The notes beneath the pieces were generated by a model. That model saw only the letters and a list, made by a program, of their open reading frames with translations. It searched no databases and was not told the DNA's origin. Positions 54,110 to 61,540 of a stretch of 64,000 nucleotides of DNA are shown here, piece by piece (the first letter of the stretch is position 1; every line of letters starts with the position of its first letter). The stretch comes from Pseudomonas corrugata (lineage in GTDB: Bacteria; Pseudomonadota; Gammaproteobacteria; Pseudomonadales; Pseudomonadaceae), in the NCBI RefSeq assembly GCF_001269905.1, contig NZ_LHVK01000029.1:32033-96032 (forward strand). Reading direction: 5' to 3'. A program made the translations under genes and the position numbers.

Positions 54110-54550
54110 ATGAGTACGCTTGAGAAAGCCATAGCGATTTCCGCCCGGGCCCATGAAGGGCAAACCGATAAGGGTGGCTCGCCTTACATCCTGCACCCGC
54201 TGAAAGTCATGTTGCGCCTGTCGCATCACGACGAACGTATTGTAGCGGTGCTGCATGACGTGGTCGAAGACACCCGCGTGACGCTCGCAGACCTGCGCAG
54301 CGAAGGTTTCAGCGAGGCGATTCTGGCCGCCATCGACTCCCTCACCAAGCGCGAAGGCGAGACCTATCAGGCCTTCATCGAAAGGGCTGGCCGTGATCCC
54401 CTGGCGCGTCGGGTGAAGCTGGCCGACCTTGCGGAAAACAGTGATTTGTCACGGATAGACAGCCCGAGCCAGAATGATCTGGAGCGGGTTGAAAAATATC
54501 GGAAGGCTGCTGAGTACCTGACGGCTTTTGCCGGAGATGCGAAGGGATAG
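54110..54550 (+). CDS. Small alarmone hydrolase-like HD-domain protein
   Basis: This 146-residue single-domain HD phosphohydrolase resembles the hydrolase half of SpoT (small alarmone hydrolase/MESH1 type). Motifs are AHEGQTDKGGSPYILHPLKVML, LHDVVEDTRVT (HD plus the ED pair) and VKLADLAENSDLSR, all with the metal- and substrate-binding residues of (p)ppGpp hydrolases. GAGG precedes the ATG. Without a synthetase domain it could lower alarmone levels, though activity on other nucleotides is possible. Confidence 0.85.
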   Translation: MSTLEKAIAISARAHEGQTDKGGSPYILHPLKVMLRLSHHDERIVAVLHDVVEDTRVTLADLRSEGFSEAILAAIDSLTKREGETYQAFIERAGRDPLARRVKLADLAENSDLSRIDSPSQNDLERVEKYRKAAEYLTAFAGDAKG

Positions 54551-54571
54551 CGAGGAACAGGTGCCAAGAAA

Positions 54572-54593
54572 GCCCTGGCTTATGCGCCAGGGC
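54572..54593 (-). terminator. Hairpin terminator between convergent genes
   Basis: GCCCTGGC/GCCAGGGC (8 bp) with a six-base loop is followed on the minus strand by TTTCTTGG. It could end transcription of the minus-strand gene at 54611-55138 and separate it from the HD gene. Confidence 0.55.
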
Positions 54594-54610
54594 CCTGGGC
54601 CCGAACTACA

Positions 54611-55138
54611 TCACGCCTGCGTGAACGTACCGACGCCGCTACCGGAGAACTCTCCGTCGAAATCAGGTGGGGACTGCTGGGGATTGACCAGCACGGCCTG
54701 CAAGCGGGTCCCTTCGAAGATGTACACCTTGATTGAGCCAGCGCTTATCGACAGCTGTAGTGTCAACTGGACCCCGATGAGATTCAGGGCATCAGGCGCC
54801 GTACCCAACAGGTACAGATTGGAGGTATTCAAATGGGTGCCCGTGCCGGTCGCCTGGCCTGAAAATCGCACCCGGATGCCTTGTTGAGGCGCATCTGGGC
54901 CGATCATGGCGGACAAAGCCGTGATCTGAATCGTTTCGGTGTGGGCCCCGTCAATGCTGTCGCCACTTTCGAAGCGGAAGTAGCCACAAATGCCCTGTCG
55001 GGATCCGCACCCAGCCAGGGTGTGAGGATGCACGTTCTGATCTTGCAGCCGTTTGACTTCTACGTCGTAAGCCGCTTGAGACTGTGTTTTAAGCGCGTCG
55101 ACTTGGTCAGGTGCGATGTCTTGAAGAGACAGATTCAT
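54611..55138 (-). CDS. Hypothetical beta-rich protein
   Basis: This 175-residue protein has no signal peptide. After a helical N-terminus (LQDIAPDQVDALKTQSQAAYDVEVKRLQDQ) the rest is Gly/Ser/Thr-rich with alternating hydrophobic residues (RVRFSGQATGTGTHL, LIGVQLTLQLSISAGSIKVYIF) and ends FDGEFSGSGVGTFT. This suggests a small antiparallel beta-barrel, loosely like the actinobacterial Vap fold, but I cannot confirm a family. AAGGA lies nine bases before the ATG. Confidence 0.6.
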   Translation of the reverse strand: MNLSLQDIAPDQVDALKTQSQAAYDVEVKRLQDQNVHPHTLAGCGSRQGICGYFRFESGDSIDGAHTETIQITALSAMIGPDAPQQGIRVRFSGQATGTGTHLNTSNLYLLGTAPDALNLIGVQLTLQLSISAGSIKVYIFEGTRLQAVLVNPQQSPPDFDGEFSGSGVGTFTQA

Positions 55139-55290
55139 AGCTGAAATCCTTTTGAGATACCTGGAGACAATCCGCCTCTCTCGGTCGGCGCCTTCCAGGC
55201 GCGGTTTCTATGATGCTACGCAATGCTCGACTTGCAGCCGCTCCTTTAAATCATAAACAGGAACCGCATACAACTTCTATGACGTCCCCC

Positions 55291-55635
55291 TCACGACAAC
55301 GGACAAGCTCCAATGACGGCATAGTCCGGGTTGGAGGAGATGATTTCCACAGTCCAGCCTTGGTCAAAGACCAACTCGTTCTGTTCGACGAGAGCCAGGA
55401 TCTCCGGGCAGAGTTTGTTGGCGTCCTCTGAAGAACCATCTATGACGATATTGACCGTACGTTGCTTGGCCGAGAACTCGGAGGCCTGGGTCAACGCATC
55501 CAGGCCATCCAGCATCTTGCAGAGCAACGATGCGTTCTCTTCGGACTCGTCTCCCCCACTGCTGTAGGCAGATTGAACAGTCATGGCTATCAGCAGAAAA
55601 AACGCACCCGCTATAAATCTGTTTCTCACGGCCAT
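55291..55635 (-). CDS. Secreted hypothetical protein
   Basis: This 114-residue protein has a signal peptide (MAVRNRFIAGAFFLLIAMTVQSAYS) and a small mature domain with three Cys (SLLCKMLDGL, LCPEILALV, IGACPLS). The middle segment RTVNIVIDGSSEDANKL and the late WTVEIISSNPDYAVIGACP look like a small alpha/beta fold. AGGAAG lies just upstream of the ATG. It is the second gene after a YceK-like lipoprotein on the same strand. No family is recognised. Confidence 0.6.
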   Translation of the reverse strand: MAVRNRFIAGAFFLLIAMTVQSAYSSGGDESEENASLLCKMLDGLDALTQASEFSAKQRTVNIVIDGSSEDANKLCPEILALVEQNELVFDQGWTVEIISSNPDYAVIGACPLS

Positions 55636-55657
55636 GCTTCCTGGATTTTCAACCCGG

Positions 55658-55909
55658 TCAATTAAATGCGGTATACGGCAGGAACACCGTATCGGCGACC
55701 ACACTGAACATCAGATCAATGACCGCCAGCGGCGCCAATGCACGAAAGACGCCAGCGCTTTCATCCGTCGTAACCTTGATCAGCTCGATATCCGTGGAGG
55801 TTCCGCAGTAGGGATGAGCGCCGCAACGTGGGTGATCACTAAAGGTTTCGGAAAACGTCGCACATCCCGCCAGGAGCACGACGATTATCGCGCCCAGAAA
55901 AAGCTTCAT
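55658..55909 (-). CDS. YceK/YidQ family lipoprotein
   Basis: This 83-residue lipoprotein has lipobox LLAGC (Cys16) and a mature domain with HPRCGAHPYCGTSTDIEL, then LAPLAVIDLMFSVVADTVFLPYT, which matches the conserved (L)D(L/M)PFSxVADTxxLPYT end of YceK/YidQ proteins. The function is unknown. It lies 22 bases upstream of the secreted hypothetical gene, so the two are probably co-transcribed. Confidence 0.82.
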   Translation of the reverse strand: MKLFLGAIIVVLLAGCATFSETFSDHPRCGAHPYCGTSTDIELIKVTTDESAGVFRALAPLAVIDLMFSVVADTVFLPYTAFN

Positions 55910-55967
55910 ATTGAGAATTCCAAAAATACGGCAGGGTGTCGAGCAATCTTCCCAATTTGCCAGAGGG

Positions 55968-56014
55968 ACCGGAAGAGGTACGGATTAATTGCGCAGTCCG
56001 TCCACCTCTCCGGT
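55968..56014. other. Long imperfect hairpin between minus-strand genes
   Basis: ACCGGA..AGGT..GGA pairs with TCC..ACCT..TCCGGT around a loop of about 12 bases. It lies directly after the stop of the isochorismatase-like gene on the minus strand and before the YceK-like gene. No T-run follows; it could be a terminator or an RNA 3'-end element. Confidence 0.45.
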
Positions 56015-56028
56015 ACTTGGCCGCCACG

Positions 56029-56550
56029 CTACTGGAAGTCCCACTCCTCTGCCGGAACCAGTTGGCAGAACGGCCCATCCAGCGTCGCATTGTGATGAGC
56101 CACGATGTCCTCAGCGCTCATTACAGGTGAATCCGAAGTGGTATGACCATCGGCGACGAGTACGGCATCGAAGCCAAGATCGCGGGCAGCCCGACAAGTG
56201 CTGTCTACGCAATATTGAGTCTTCATACCAGTGACCACTACACCCGTCACACCGCGAGACCGCAGCTCACCCATCAGGTCGGTCTTCTCGAAAGCATTAG
56301 GCCGCCGCTTCTCAAACACCACTTCTGTACCCTGCAGTTCCAGTTCTTGCGCAATGTTCGTCAGCGGGCTGCCTGCTTCAATGGGAGAACCCGCAGGCCC
56401 GATGTGCCGAGCCAGAAAAACAGGAGCGCCAGCCCGGCGTGCCTTCGTCATCAGGGCGTTGATGGTTTTCAACAACGCCTCGCAGCGCCATGGCTTTTCC
56501 AGGCCATGGACAAGTCCAACCTGGACATCAAGTATCAGCAGTGCGTGCAT
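56029..56550 (-). CDS. Isochorismatase-like cysteine hydrolase
   Basis: This 173-residue protein of the isochorismatase/nicotinamidase fold has the catalytic Asp in ALLILDVQVG (Asp8), the basic residue in VFEKRRPNAF and the nucleophile in MKTQYCVDSTCRAA. RHIGPAG and VLVADGHTTSDS are family-typical. AAGGAG lies eight bases before the ATG at 56550. The substrate is not predictable; the neighbours do not suggest pyocyanin, phenazine or nicotinate metabolism. Confidence 0.9.
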   Translation of the reverse strand: MHALLILDVQVGLVHGLEKPWRCEALLKTINALMTKARRAGAPVFLARHIGPAGSPIEAGSPLTNIAQELELQGTEVVFEKRRPNAFEKTDLMGELRSRGVTGVVVTGMKTQYCVDSTCRAARDLGFDAVLVADGHTTSDSPVMSAEDIVAHHNATLDGPFCQLVPAEEWDFQ

Positions 56551-56594
56551 GGGTGCATCTCCTTGCGTTTGAGCCACCGACACAAGGCGATAAA

Positions 56595-56624
56595 AAAGGC
56601 CCTGTCCATCGCTGGCGGGCCTTT
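56595..56624 (-). terminator. Rho-independent terminator on the minus strand
   Basis: AAAGGCCC/GGGCCTTT stem (8 bp) with a 14-base loop is followed on the minus strand by a run of T. It lies between the PACE gene (ending 56771) and the isochorismatase-like gene, consistent with ending PACE transcription. The rest of 56551-56770 shows no gene. Confidence 0.7.
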
Positions 56625-56770
56625 GAAGTTCGTCTACTGATCGTTCACGACACCTCGCACGCTCCGCTTTCAGCGGTCGTGGTGGTGGTCGTCGAGGTGA
56701 GGCAATAGAAAGTCATGCAGTGAAACTAGCAGTATCACTGAGAGCGGACAAGCCAAGACTCCCATCAGGC

Positions 56771-57226
56771 TCAGGGCGTATTGGCACTGGACGCAGCGTC
56801 CTGATCGGGCTGGGCCGACAGCGGTACATCGAACACTCGATCAAACCCCCATTGAAAAACCAGCGAATAGAAAAAGAAAAACGCAAACAGCCCCAGGTTA
56901 GTGATCAATGCCAGCCAAAGGCTGATACCCAGCCACTCCCCAATCACGGGAGTCAGAATCAGCGTCAATCCGCCCTCGAATCCCAAGGAGTGAAGCAAGC
57001 GTCGTCGCCAACTGCGATGGCGATGGTACTGGCGGCGCTCCCACCATTCGAACAGGCCGTTGAACAGCATGTTCCAGGCCAGCGCGACGGCAGAAATCAG
57101 CAATGACAGTTGGGTTGAATAGACCAGACCTTGATCGTAGGTGAGCGCCAGGGCCGGCGCCACGAACAGCACGCCGCCAGCCTCGTAGAGAATCGCCTGG
57201 AGAATCTTGCGGGGGGTGCCTTGCAT
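56771..57226 (-). CDS. PACE-family efflux transporter
   Basis: This 151-residue protein has four membrane helices arranged as two tandem bacterial-transmembrane-pair domains. The first helix has the characteristic acidic residue (ILQAILYEAGGVLFVAPAL), then WNMLFNGLFEWWERR; the second repeat has LLHSLGFEGGLTLILTPVI and YSLVFQWGFDRVFD. PACE proteins (AceI type) export chlorhexidine, proflavine and polyamine-like biocides. It is divergent from a LysR gene, as aceI is from aceR in Acinetobacter. The start at 57226 is the first Met of the domain. Confidence 0.92.
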   Translation of the reverse strand: MQGTPRKILQAILYEAGGVLFVAPALALTYDQGLVYSTQLSLLISAVALAWNMLFNGLFEWWERRQYHRHRSWRRRLLHSLGFEGGLTLILTPVIGEWLGISLWLALITNLGLFAFFFFYSLVFQWGFDRVFDVPLSAQPDQDAASSANTP

Positions 57227-57270
57227 CGTGGCTCTCTCGAATTGGTGTGAGAAGACCACAGCCTGGCGAG

Positions 57271-57313
57271 TTGAGCGCCCACGCACAATTGAGCTAAATT
57301 GAGCCACGCTCAA
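57271..57313. promoter_or_regulatory. LysR-type operator with four TTGAGC half-sites
   Basis: TTGAGC lies at 57271, 57289 and 57299, with the inverted GCTCAA at 57308. The last two form a perfect palindrome, TTGAGCCACGCTCAA (57299-57313, a T-N13-A element). The block fills the 105-base gap between the divergent PACE and LysR genes, so it is the expected site for both autoregulation and activation of the pump. Confidence 0.78.
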
Positions 57314-57331
57314 CCTGAGTCATCCATCCCC

Positions 57332-58216
57332 ATGTTCGCCAAACTGCCCCTCACCGCCCTGCGCGGCTTCGAGTCTGCCGCAAGGCTAGGCAGTTTCAAG
57401 GCAGCGGCCCAGGAACTGAACATCACCCCGGCGGCGATCTCTCATCAGGTCAAAAGCCTTGAGGCCTTCCTTGGCGTGCAACTGTTCGAACGCTCCAGCC
57501 AGAACGTGCGCCTGAGCGCCGACGGCAAGCGCCTTCACCCGCACATCCACCGGGCCCTGCTGGATATCCAACACGGCCTGCAGATGCTGTCGCCACCGTG
57601 TGCTGCGCAGTCGCTGGTGGTGAGCACCACGCCGGCATTCGCCAGCCTGTGGTTGATACCCCGGCTTGGGGATTTTCATCGGTTGCACCCGGATATCGAC
57701 GTCAGCCTGCACAGCAGCAGCGACGTGGTAGACCTCCAGCGTGACGCAAGCATCGACTTGGCGATCCGCGCCTTGTTCATTCCAGAGCCACAGCTGATCG
57801 AACAGCCGTTGTTGGATGAGTACTTCGGCGTCTATTGCCGCCCAGACTGGCAACCGCCCGTAAAGAACTCACCTGTCGAGCTGATCGACGTACCTTGGTT
57901 GAGCCACTCAAGCACCGCGGTCGACTGGCTTGCCTGGTGTACCGCGGCAGGCACCCAGAGCTGGCTGGATAACGCGCGCTTGCGACGTTATGACGAGGAA
58001 CAACATGCGCTGCAGGCCGCCATCGCCGGGTATGGGCTGGTGCTCGCCAGTAATGTGCTGGTTGCCGAAGCGCTTGCGCGGGGGCAATTGGTTGGCTATC
58101 GCCCTGAGGTGCGCCTGCCGGGGGCACGGTATAGCCTGGTGTGCGTGCCGGGGCGGGAGCGGCAGGCGGCGGTGCGGGCTTTTAGTGGGTGGTTAGTGGA
58201 GCAGACCAGGGGTTGA
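57332..58216 (+). CDS. LysR-family transcriptional regulator (GcvA-like)
   Basis: This 294-residue regulator has a winged HTH (residues 5-62: LTALRGFESAARLGSFKAAAQELNITPAAISHQVKSLEAFLGVQLFER) and a periplasmic-binding-like effector domain (about 90-290). The HTH type and length match the GcvA/AmpR branch. The ATG at 57332 is chosen because it opens the HTH; a longer reading overlaps the operator palindrome. It probably controls the divergent PACE pump gene. Confidence 0.92.
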   Translation: MFAKLPLTALRGFESAARLGSFKAAAQELNITPAAISHQVKSLEAFLGVQLFERSSQNVRLSADGKRLHPHIHRALLDIQHGLQMLSPPCAAQSLVVSTTPAFASLWLIPRLGDFHRLHPDIDVSLHSSSDVVDLQRDASIDLAIRALFIPEPQLIEQPLLDEYFGVYCRPDWQPPVKNSPVELIDVPWLSHSSTAVDWLAWCTAAGTQSWLDNARLRRYDEEQHALQAAIAGYGLVLASNVLVAEALARGQLVGYRPEVRLPGARYSLVCVPGRERQAAVRAFSGWLVEQTRG

Positions 58217-58360
58217 GCATTGGGCGCTCATAGTTGTTCATCTATCCAAGCCCCTAAACACAGGTATCGCCTTGGCAATGGCGTTGTTCGAAAACATCGC
58301 GCCTGGATGCTATTTTCAATGGAACGCCGGGACGGACCGGCATCCATCAAAGGAATGATC

Positions 58361-58567
58361 ATGGCTTTCGATTGGCACTCAGGACCTATCACCCGCTCCA
58401 CGCTTATCGACAAGAACTACCGGAATACGCAGAAGGTACGCCAGTTCCTCACCGGCGAGTGTGGCGACGCATTCAAGTTTGATCGCGCCTTTATGACGTG
58501 GATCAAGAGTGGCGAGCCATTGACGATGGGGGATGTGGCAGACCAATGGCTAGAAACACGCCGCTGA
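58361..58567 (+). CDS. DUF6434 domain protein
   Basis: This 68-residue protein has the family pattern MAFDWHSGPITRSTLID, NTQKVRQFL, FKFDRAFMTWIK and TMGDVADQWLE. AAGGA precedes the ATG at 58361. It is probably a small DNA- or protein-binding helical domain, but no function is established that I know of. It stands alone downstream of the LysR gene. Confidence 0.8.
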   Translation: MAFDWHSGPITRSTLIDKNYRNTQKVRQFLTGECGDAFKFDRAFMTWIKSGEPLTMGDVADQWLETRR

Positions 58568-58607
58568 GGACGCCCCCCATCTGACCGGTCGCTGTATCGG
58601 GACTCGT

Positions 58608-59096
58608 CTAGTGGTCCAAACTAACGGCTTTGCTGTTGGCTCGGACATAATAATTATCAAACTCGCTACTTTCGACGAATACGAAACCGTGGCGAATGTA
58701 AAAACGATTTGAGGCGCTTTCCTTGAGAGCGCCAACCCTGATTGATCGTCCGATCTCATCTGCTTCTTTGAAGATCCGAGTGAGAACTTCAGTGCCTATC
58801 CCTGCTCCTTGAGCGCTCGGTACTACATACAAGTGGTCAAGCAGAAACTCGCTCTGACGGTCTTTGATAACGACAAAACCGACCAGAGCACCTAATACTT
58901 CTATGCGGCGTGTATTGCTGGCGTCGAAACCCTCAAGAAACCGTTGGCGGGCGCGATCAGGATCAAATCGCCCAAGCCGTTCCAGACTTTCGCGCATCGC
59001 CTCAATCCGAATGGCTACCAGATCTTCTAGATCGCTGGTCGATGCTCGGCGTAAAACGACAGCGTTTTTTTGATCGGGGGAGGCATCAGTCGGCAT
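58608..59096 (-). CDS. GNAT-family N-acetyltransferase
   Basis: This 162-residue GNAT protein has VVLRRASTSDLEDLVAIRIEAMRESL at the N-terminus, beta4 LLDHLYVVPSAQGAGIGTEVL with a good acetyl-CoA loop (Q-G-A-G-I-G) and NRFYIRHGFVFVESSEFDNYYV at the end. It overlaps the upstream unknown gene by 11 bases, so translation is probably coupled. The substrate is unknown. Confidence 0.9.
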   Translation of the reverse strand: MPTDASPDQKNAVVLRRASTSDLEDLVAIRIEAMRESLERLGRFDPDRARQRFLEGFDASNTRRIEVLGALVGFVVIKDRQSEFLLDHLYVVPSAQGAGIGTEVLTRIFKEADEIGRSIRVGALKESASNRFYIRHGFVFVESSEFDNYYVRANSKAVSLDH

Positions 59097-59583
59097 TAGG
59101 CAGCGCTTTTCCTCCAGGCGCAGACACAGCAGTAGGATGGGGAATATAAATCGCTGAAACCAAAGGCGCGTTCTTCAGGCACACCCAACCGCATTCTCCA
59201 GCATCTCCAGCGATGAGATAACTCGTATTGATTTCCACCAGAAGCCATCCACCGCGCCGCGCCCATTTTGCGGAGTTAGCCGCAACAGAAGTGAACTCCG
59301 GCAACTTCTCCTGAGGTATCCCTGGCTGAGAGCCACCCACCTGACTGATCATTTGTTGCACGGTCGGTGCCCCACACGCCGCATTGGCCGGCTCCCCTCC
59401 CGCGCTCTTGGTAGTGACTGCAGCCCCGCAGCCTGCGGCACTCCCTCCTCGGACCAACGTCACATTGATGTGCCTACCGGTTCTTATCGCATTCGCAATC
59501 ACATCGGTTTTCGTGACGACGCCATTGAGAGCGCTGACAATTCCGCTTTCATCTTTTGGAGCGAGTGTGCTGCTGGAAGCCAT
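59086..59583 (-). CDS. Hypothetical protein translationally coupled to a GNAT gene
   Basis: This 165-residue protein has GAGGAG seven bases before the ATG at 59583. The first half is Ala/Gly/Thr-rich with two Cys (GGSAAGCGAAVTTKSAGG, NAACGAPTVQQM); the second has a hydrophobic core GGWLLVEINTSYLIAGDAGECGWVCLKNAPLVSAIYIPHP with two further Cys. There is no signal peptide. I do not recognise it. Its stop lies inside the GNAT gene, so the two form one unit. Confidence 0.6.
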   Translation of the reverse strand: MASSSTLAPKDESGIVSALNGVVTKTDVIANAIRTGRHINVTLVRGGSAAGCGAAVTTKSAGGEPANAACGAPTVQQMISQVGGSQPGIPQEKLPEFTSVAANSAKWARRGGWLLVEINTSYLIAGDAGECGWVCLKNAPLVSAIYIPHPTAVSAPGGKALPNAD

Positions 59584-59699
59584 GTCTATTCTCCTCGTCC
59601 GTGAAGGTGCCCGATCGATGCTCGGGCGGGAGCGCTGAGTATAGATAGATAAGGTGCTTTCCCAAGGTGAGCTAAGACGGGGACGTGCTGCAAGTGAGG

Positions 59700-59810
59700 C
59701 TACACAACGAATGGACCGCCCCCGTTCAAGACCCGGGCGCTGTTGCCTGCGGCGGGATTGATCGAGTTAAAAGCTGCTTGTCCCCGGCAAGCCAATGAGC
59801 CACCATCCAT
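59700..59810 (-). CDS. 36-residue peptide gene with strong ribosome site (candidate)
   Basis: The ATG at 59810 has AGGAG with a seven-base spacer. The peptide starts MDGGSLACRGQAA and ends NGGGPFVV; it is Gly/Ala/Asn/Ser-rich with one Cys. It lies 116 bases upstream of the unknown-plus-GNAT pair on the same strand. The composition resembles neither a signal peptide nor a typical regulator. The remaining bases of 59584-60137 show only AT-rich sequence and a T9 run (59866) with no other supported gene. Confidence 0.35.
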   Translation of the reverse strand: MDGGSLACRGQAAFNSINPAAGNSARVLNGGGPFVV

Positions 59811-60137
59811 CCCGCCACTCCTGCGCATACAGGGGTGCACGAAAATCCCGGCCATTGTGTCGGTTTTTTTTTGAGTTATCGAGCACATAAGGACATGGTC
59901 ATGCGGATCATCACTTTCGTTATTTTTTGCCGCAGCACTTGCTGGTTGTTCTGGGATACAGCCTCGGCCGTTAACTGCCTGCCAAGTACTGCCATGAGCG
60001 CCTTATTCATGGCTTGAAGGTCGCCTGTTGTTCACGTCCCCAGGGCCTGATCCGATCTTTTTCGCCCCACCTGCCACTTTCGCCACAATCGGCGTGGATC
60101 TAAAGTCAGGGGGCGCATCTTCAGGGGACTTCCAGTC

Positions 60138-61043
60138 ATGTACAGCTCGCTTGCCATACCGAGCACCGCTCGCCAATTGCATGACCGGATCTATGCTGGC
60201 GAGATCATTCGCTTTGCTGACCTGCAGCCCATGACGGCGCTGGTGGAATATACGCGAGCGTTACTCGAAGACGCGCTGCATCCCTGGTCGCCGCAACAAA
60301 TCCATAGCCATCTGAGTCACCCTGAGCAGATTGAGCGCTTTGCGAAAATTCAGAACGACTTTGCAGGCTCGACTGAGGTCCAGCAGCGCTGGCAGGACGT
60401 CGTGCAAAGCCTTGGCATCGCCCCCGATACCTTGGCGTGCGATCGCCTGCATTTGCGTTTTCAGCCGCATTGCGAGCCAGGGCAGTCGACGCTGCGTGCC
60501 CGTCCGACGGCCACCATCGCGTTTCACCGCGATACCTGGGGGTCGAATATCTATGCACAAACCAACTGGTGGGCGCCCATCTATCCCATCGCGGCAGGGC
60601 GTACCGTCGCCTTGTATCCAGGCCTCTGGCAGCGACCGCTCGGTAATTCGAGCGCAGATTTCGATATGCGCGCCATTTTGCAGCGATCTCATCGAGACGG
60701 GCGCAATGCCGTGGATGCCGACGAAGCCATTCCGCATTTACTGGAAGCGATCAGCCCGCAGGAAGGGATTGCCGTCGATATCGCTCCGGGGAGCCTGATT
60801 GCCTTTTCCGGGGCTCATGCCCATGCCGGCGTCGGCAATAGCACCGGGCTGACACGCATATCTTTCGAGACCCGATCAATACTGATCGCCGACCTGTTGG
60901 CCGGATTGGGAGCGCCCAATGTAGATGGTCACGCGCCGTGGAAGACGATTGGGCTGTTTCGCCGAATGAACGATGCGCAACGCCTGAACGAGATCCTTGG
61001 CTGTGGATTTATCGAGCCCTATCTGAGGCCAGCGGAGCCCTAG
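60138..61043 (+). CDS. Probable Fe(II)/2-oxoglutarate-dependent oxygenase
   Basis: This 301-residue protein looks like a phytanoyl-CoA-hydroxylase-type jelly-roll enzyme. The H-x-D facial-triad pair is in AFHRDTWGSNIY, the distal His in GAHAHAGVGN and the 2OG-binding Arg shortly after in TRISFETRS. GSLIAFSG precedes the distal His as in other family members. GGGGA precedes the ATG by nine bases. The substrate is unknown; related proteins hydroxylate small molecules in secondary metabolism. It has no operon partner here. Confidence 0.72.
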   Translation: MYSSLAIPSTARQLHDRIYAGEIIRFADLQPMTALVEYTRALLEDALHPWSPQQIHSHLSHPEQIERFAKIQNDFAGSTEVQQRWQDVVQSLGIAPDTLACDRLHLRFQPHCEPGQSTLRARPTATIAFHRDTWGSNIYAQTNWWAPIYPIAAGRTVALYPGLWQRPLGNSSADFDMRAILQRSHRDGRNAVDADEAIPHLLEAISPQEGIAVDIAPGSLIAFSGAHAHAGVGNSTGLTRISFETRSILIADLLAGLGAPNVDGHAPWKTIGLFRRMNDAQRLNEILGCGFIEPYLRPAEP

Positions 61044-61083
61044 TGTGGTGTTTCTGAAGTTAAGGATCAAACGGCGCAAAACC

Positions 61084-61179
61084 TGTGGGAGCAAAGCTTG
61101 CTCGCGATTGCAGTCAGTCAGTCAGTCAGCAGCAACGTTGACTGGTCTGTCGTTATCGCGAGCAAGCTTTGCTCCCACA
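61084..61179. repeat. REPIN with internal CAGT microsatellite
   Basis: An inverted REP pair (TGTGGGAGCAAAGCTTGCTCGCGAT and its complement) has a spacer containing four to five tandem CAGT units (near 61110-61130). It lies between convergent genes. The CAGT run may vary by slippage. Confidence 0.9.
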
Positions 61180-61229
61180 GGTTTGTGGCTTAACTGAATG
61201 GCATTAAGCGTTGCGGCCTGCTCTTCCCG

Positions 61230-61430
61230 TCAATGAAGCACCCTGCGGTTCTCTCCAATCCTGATCCGGTCGAGCGCTCTATTTAAAGCATCCAAAGCAT
61301 CGAGCAACGCTTTCGCCTCAGTTTCCCGACCATCGCCCCAGAGGCGTTCAGCCATTTTGTTCAGTGCCTGGATAGAGCGCTCAATGTCAGCAGCAGTCAC
61401 TGCTTTGCTTTCCTGATATTTTTTTGGCAT
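61230..61430 (-). CDS. Small helical hypothetical protein
   Basis: This 66-residue protein is almost entirely charged and helical (VTAADIERSIQALNKMAERLWGDGRETEAKALLDALDALNRALDRI), suggesting a helical hairpin or coiled-coil dimer. AAGGG lies upstream of the ATG. It has no signal peptide. I do not recognise the family. Confidence 0.6.
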   Translation of the reverse strand: MPKKYQESKAVTAADIERSIQALNKMAERLWGDGRETEAKALLDALDALNRALDRIRIGENRRVLH

Positions 61431-61540
61431 TGATCAACCCTTTCTCAGGACGTGCTTTCTATCCGTTTTCCAAAGCTTCACAGCAAAAGGCATGAGATCG
61501 ACGCCCGATCCAACTGTCGACACGCTAAGCCAGGATCTTC

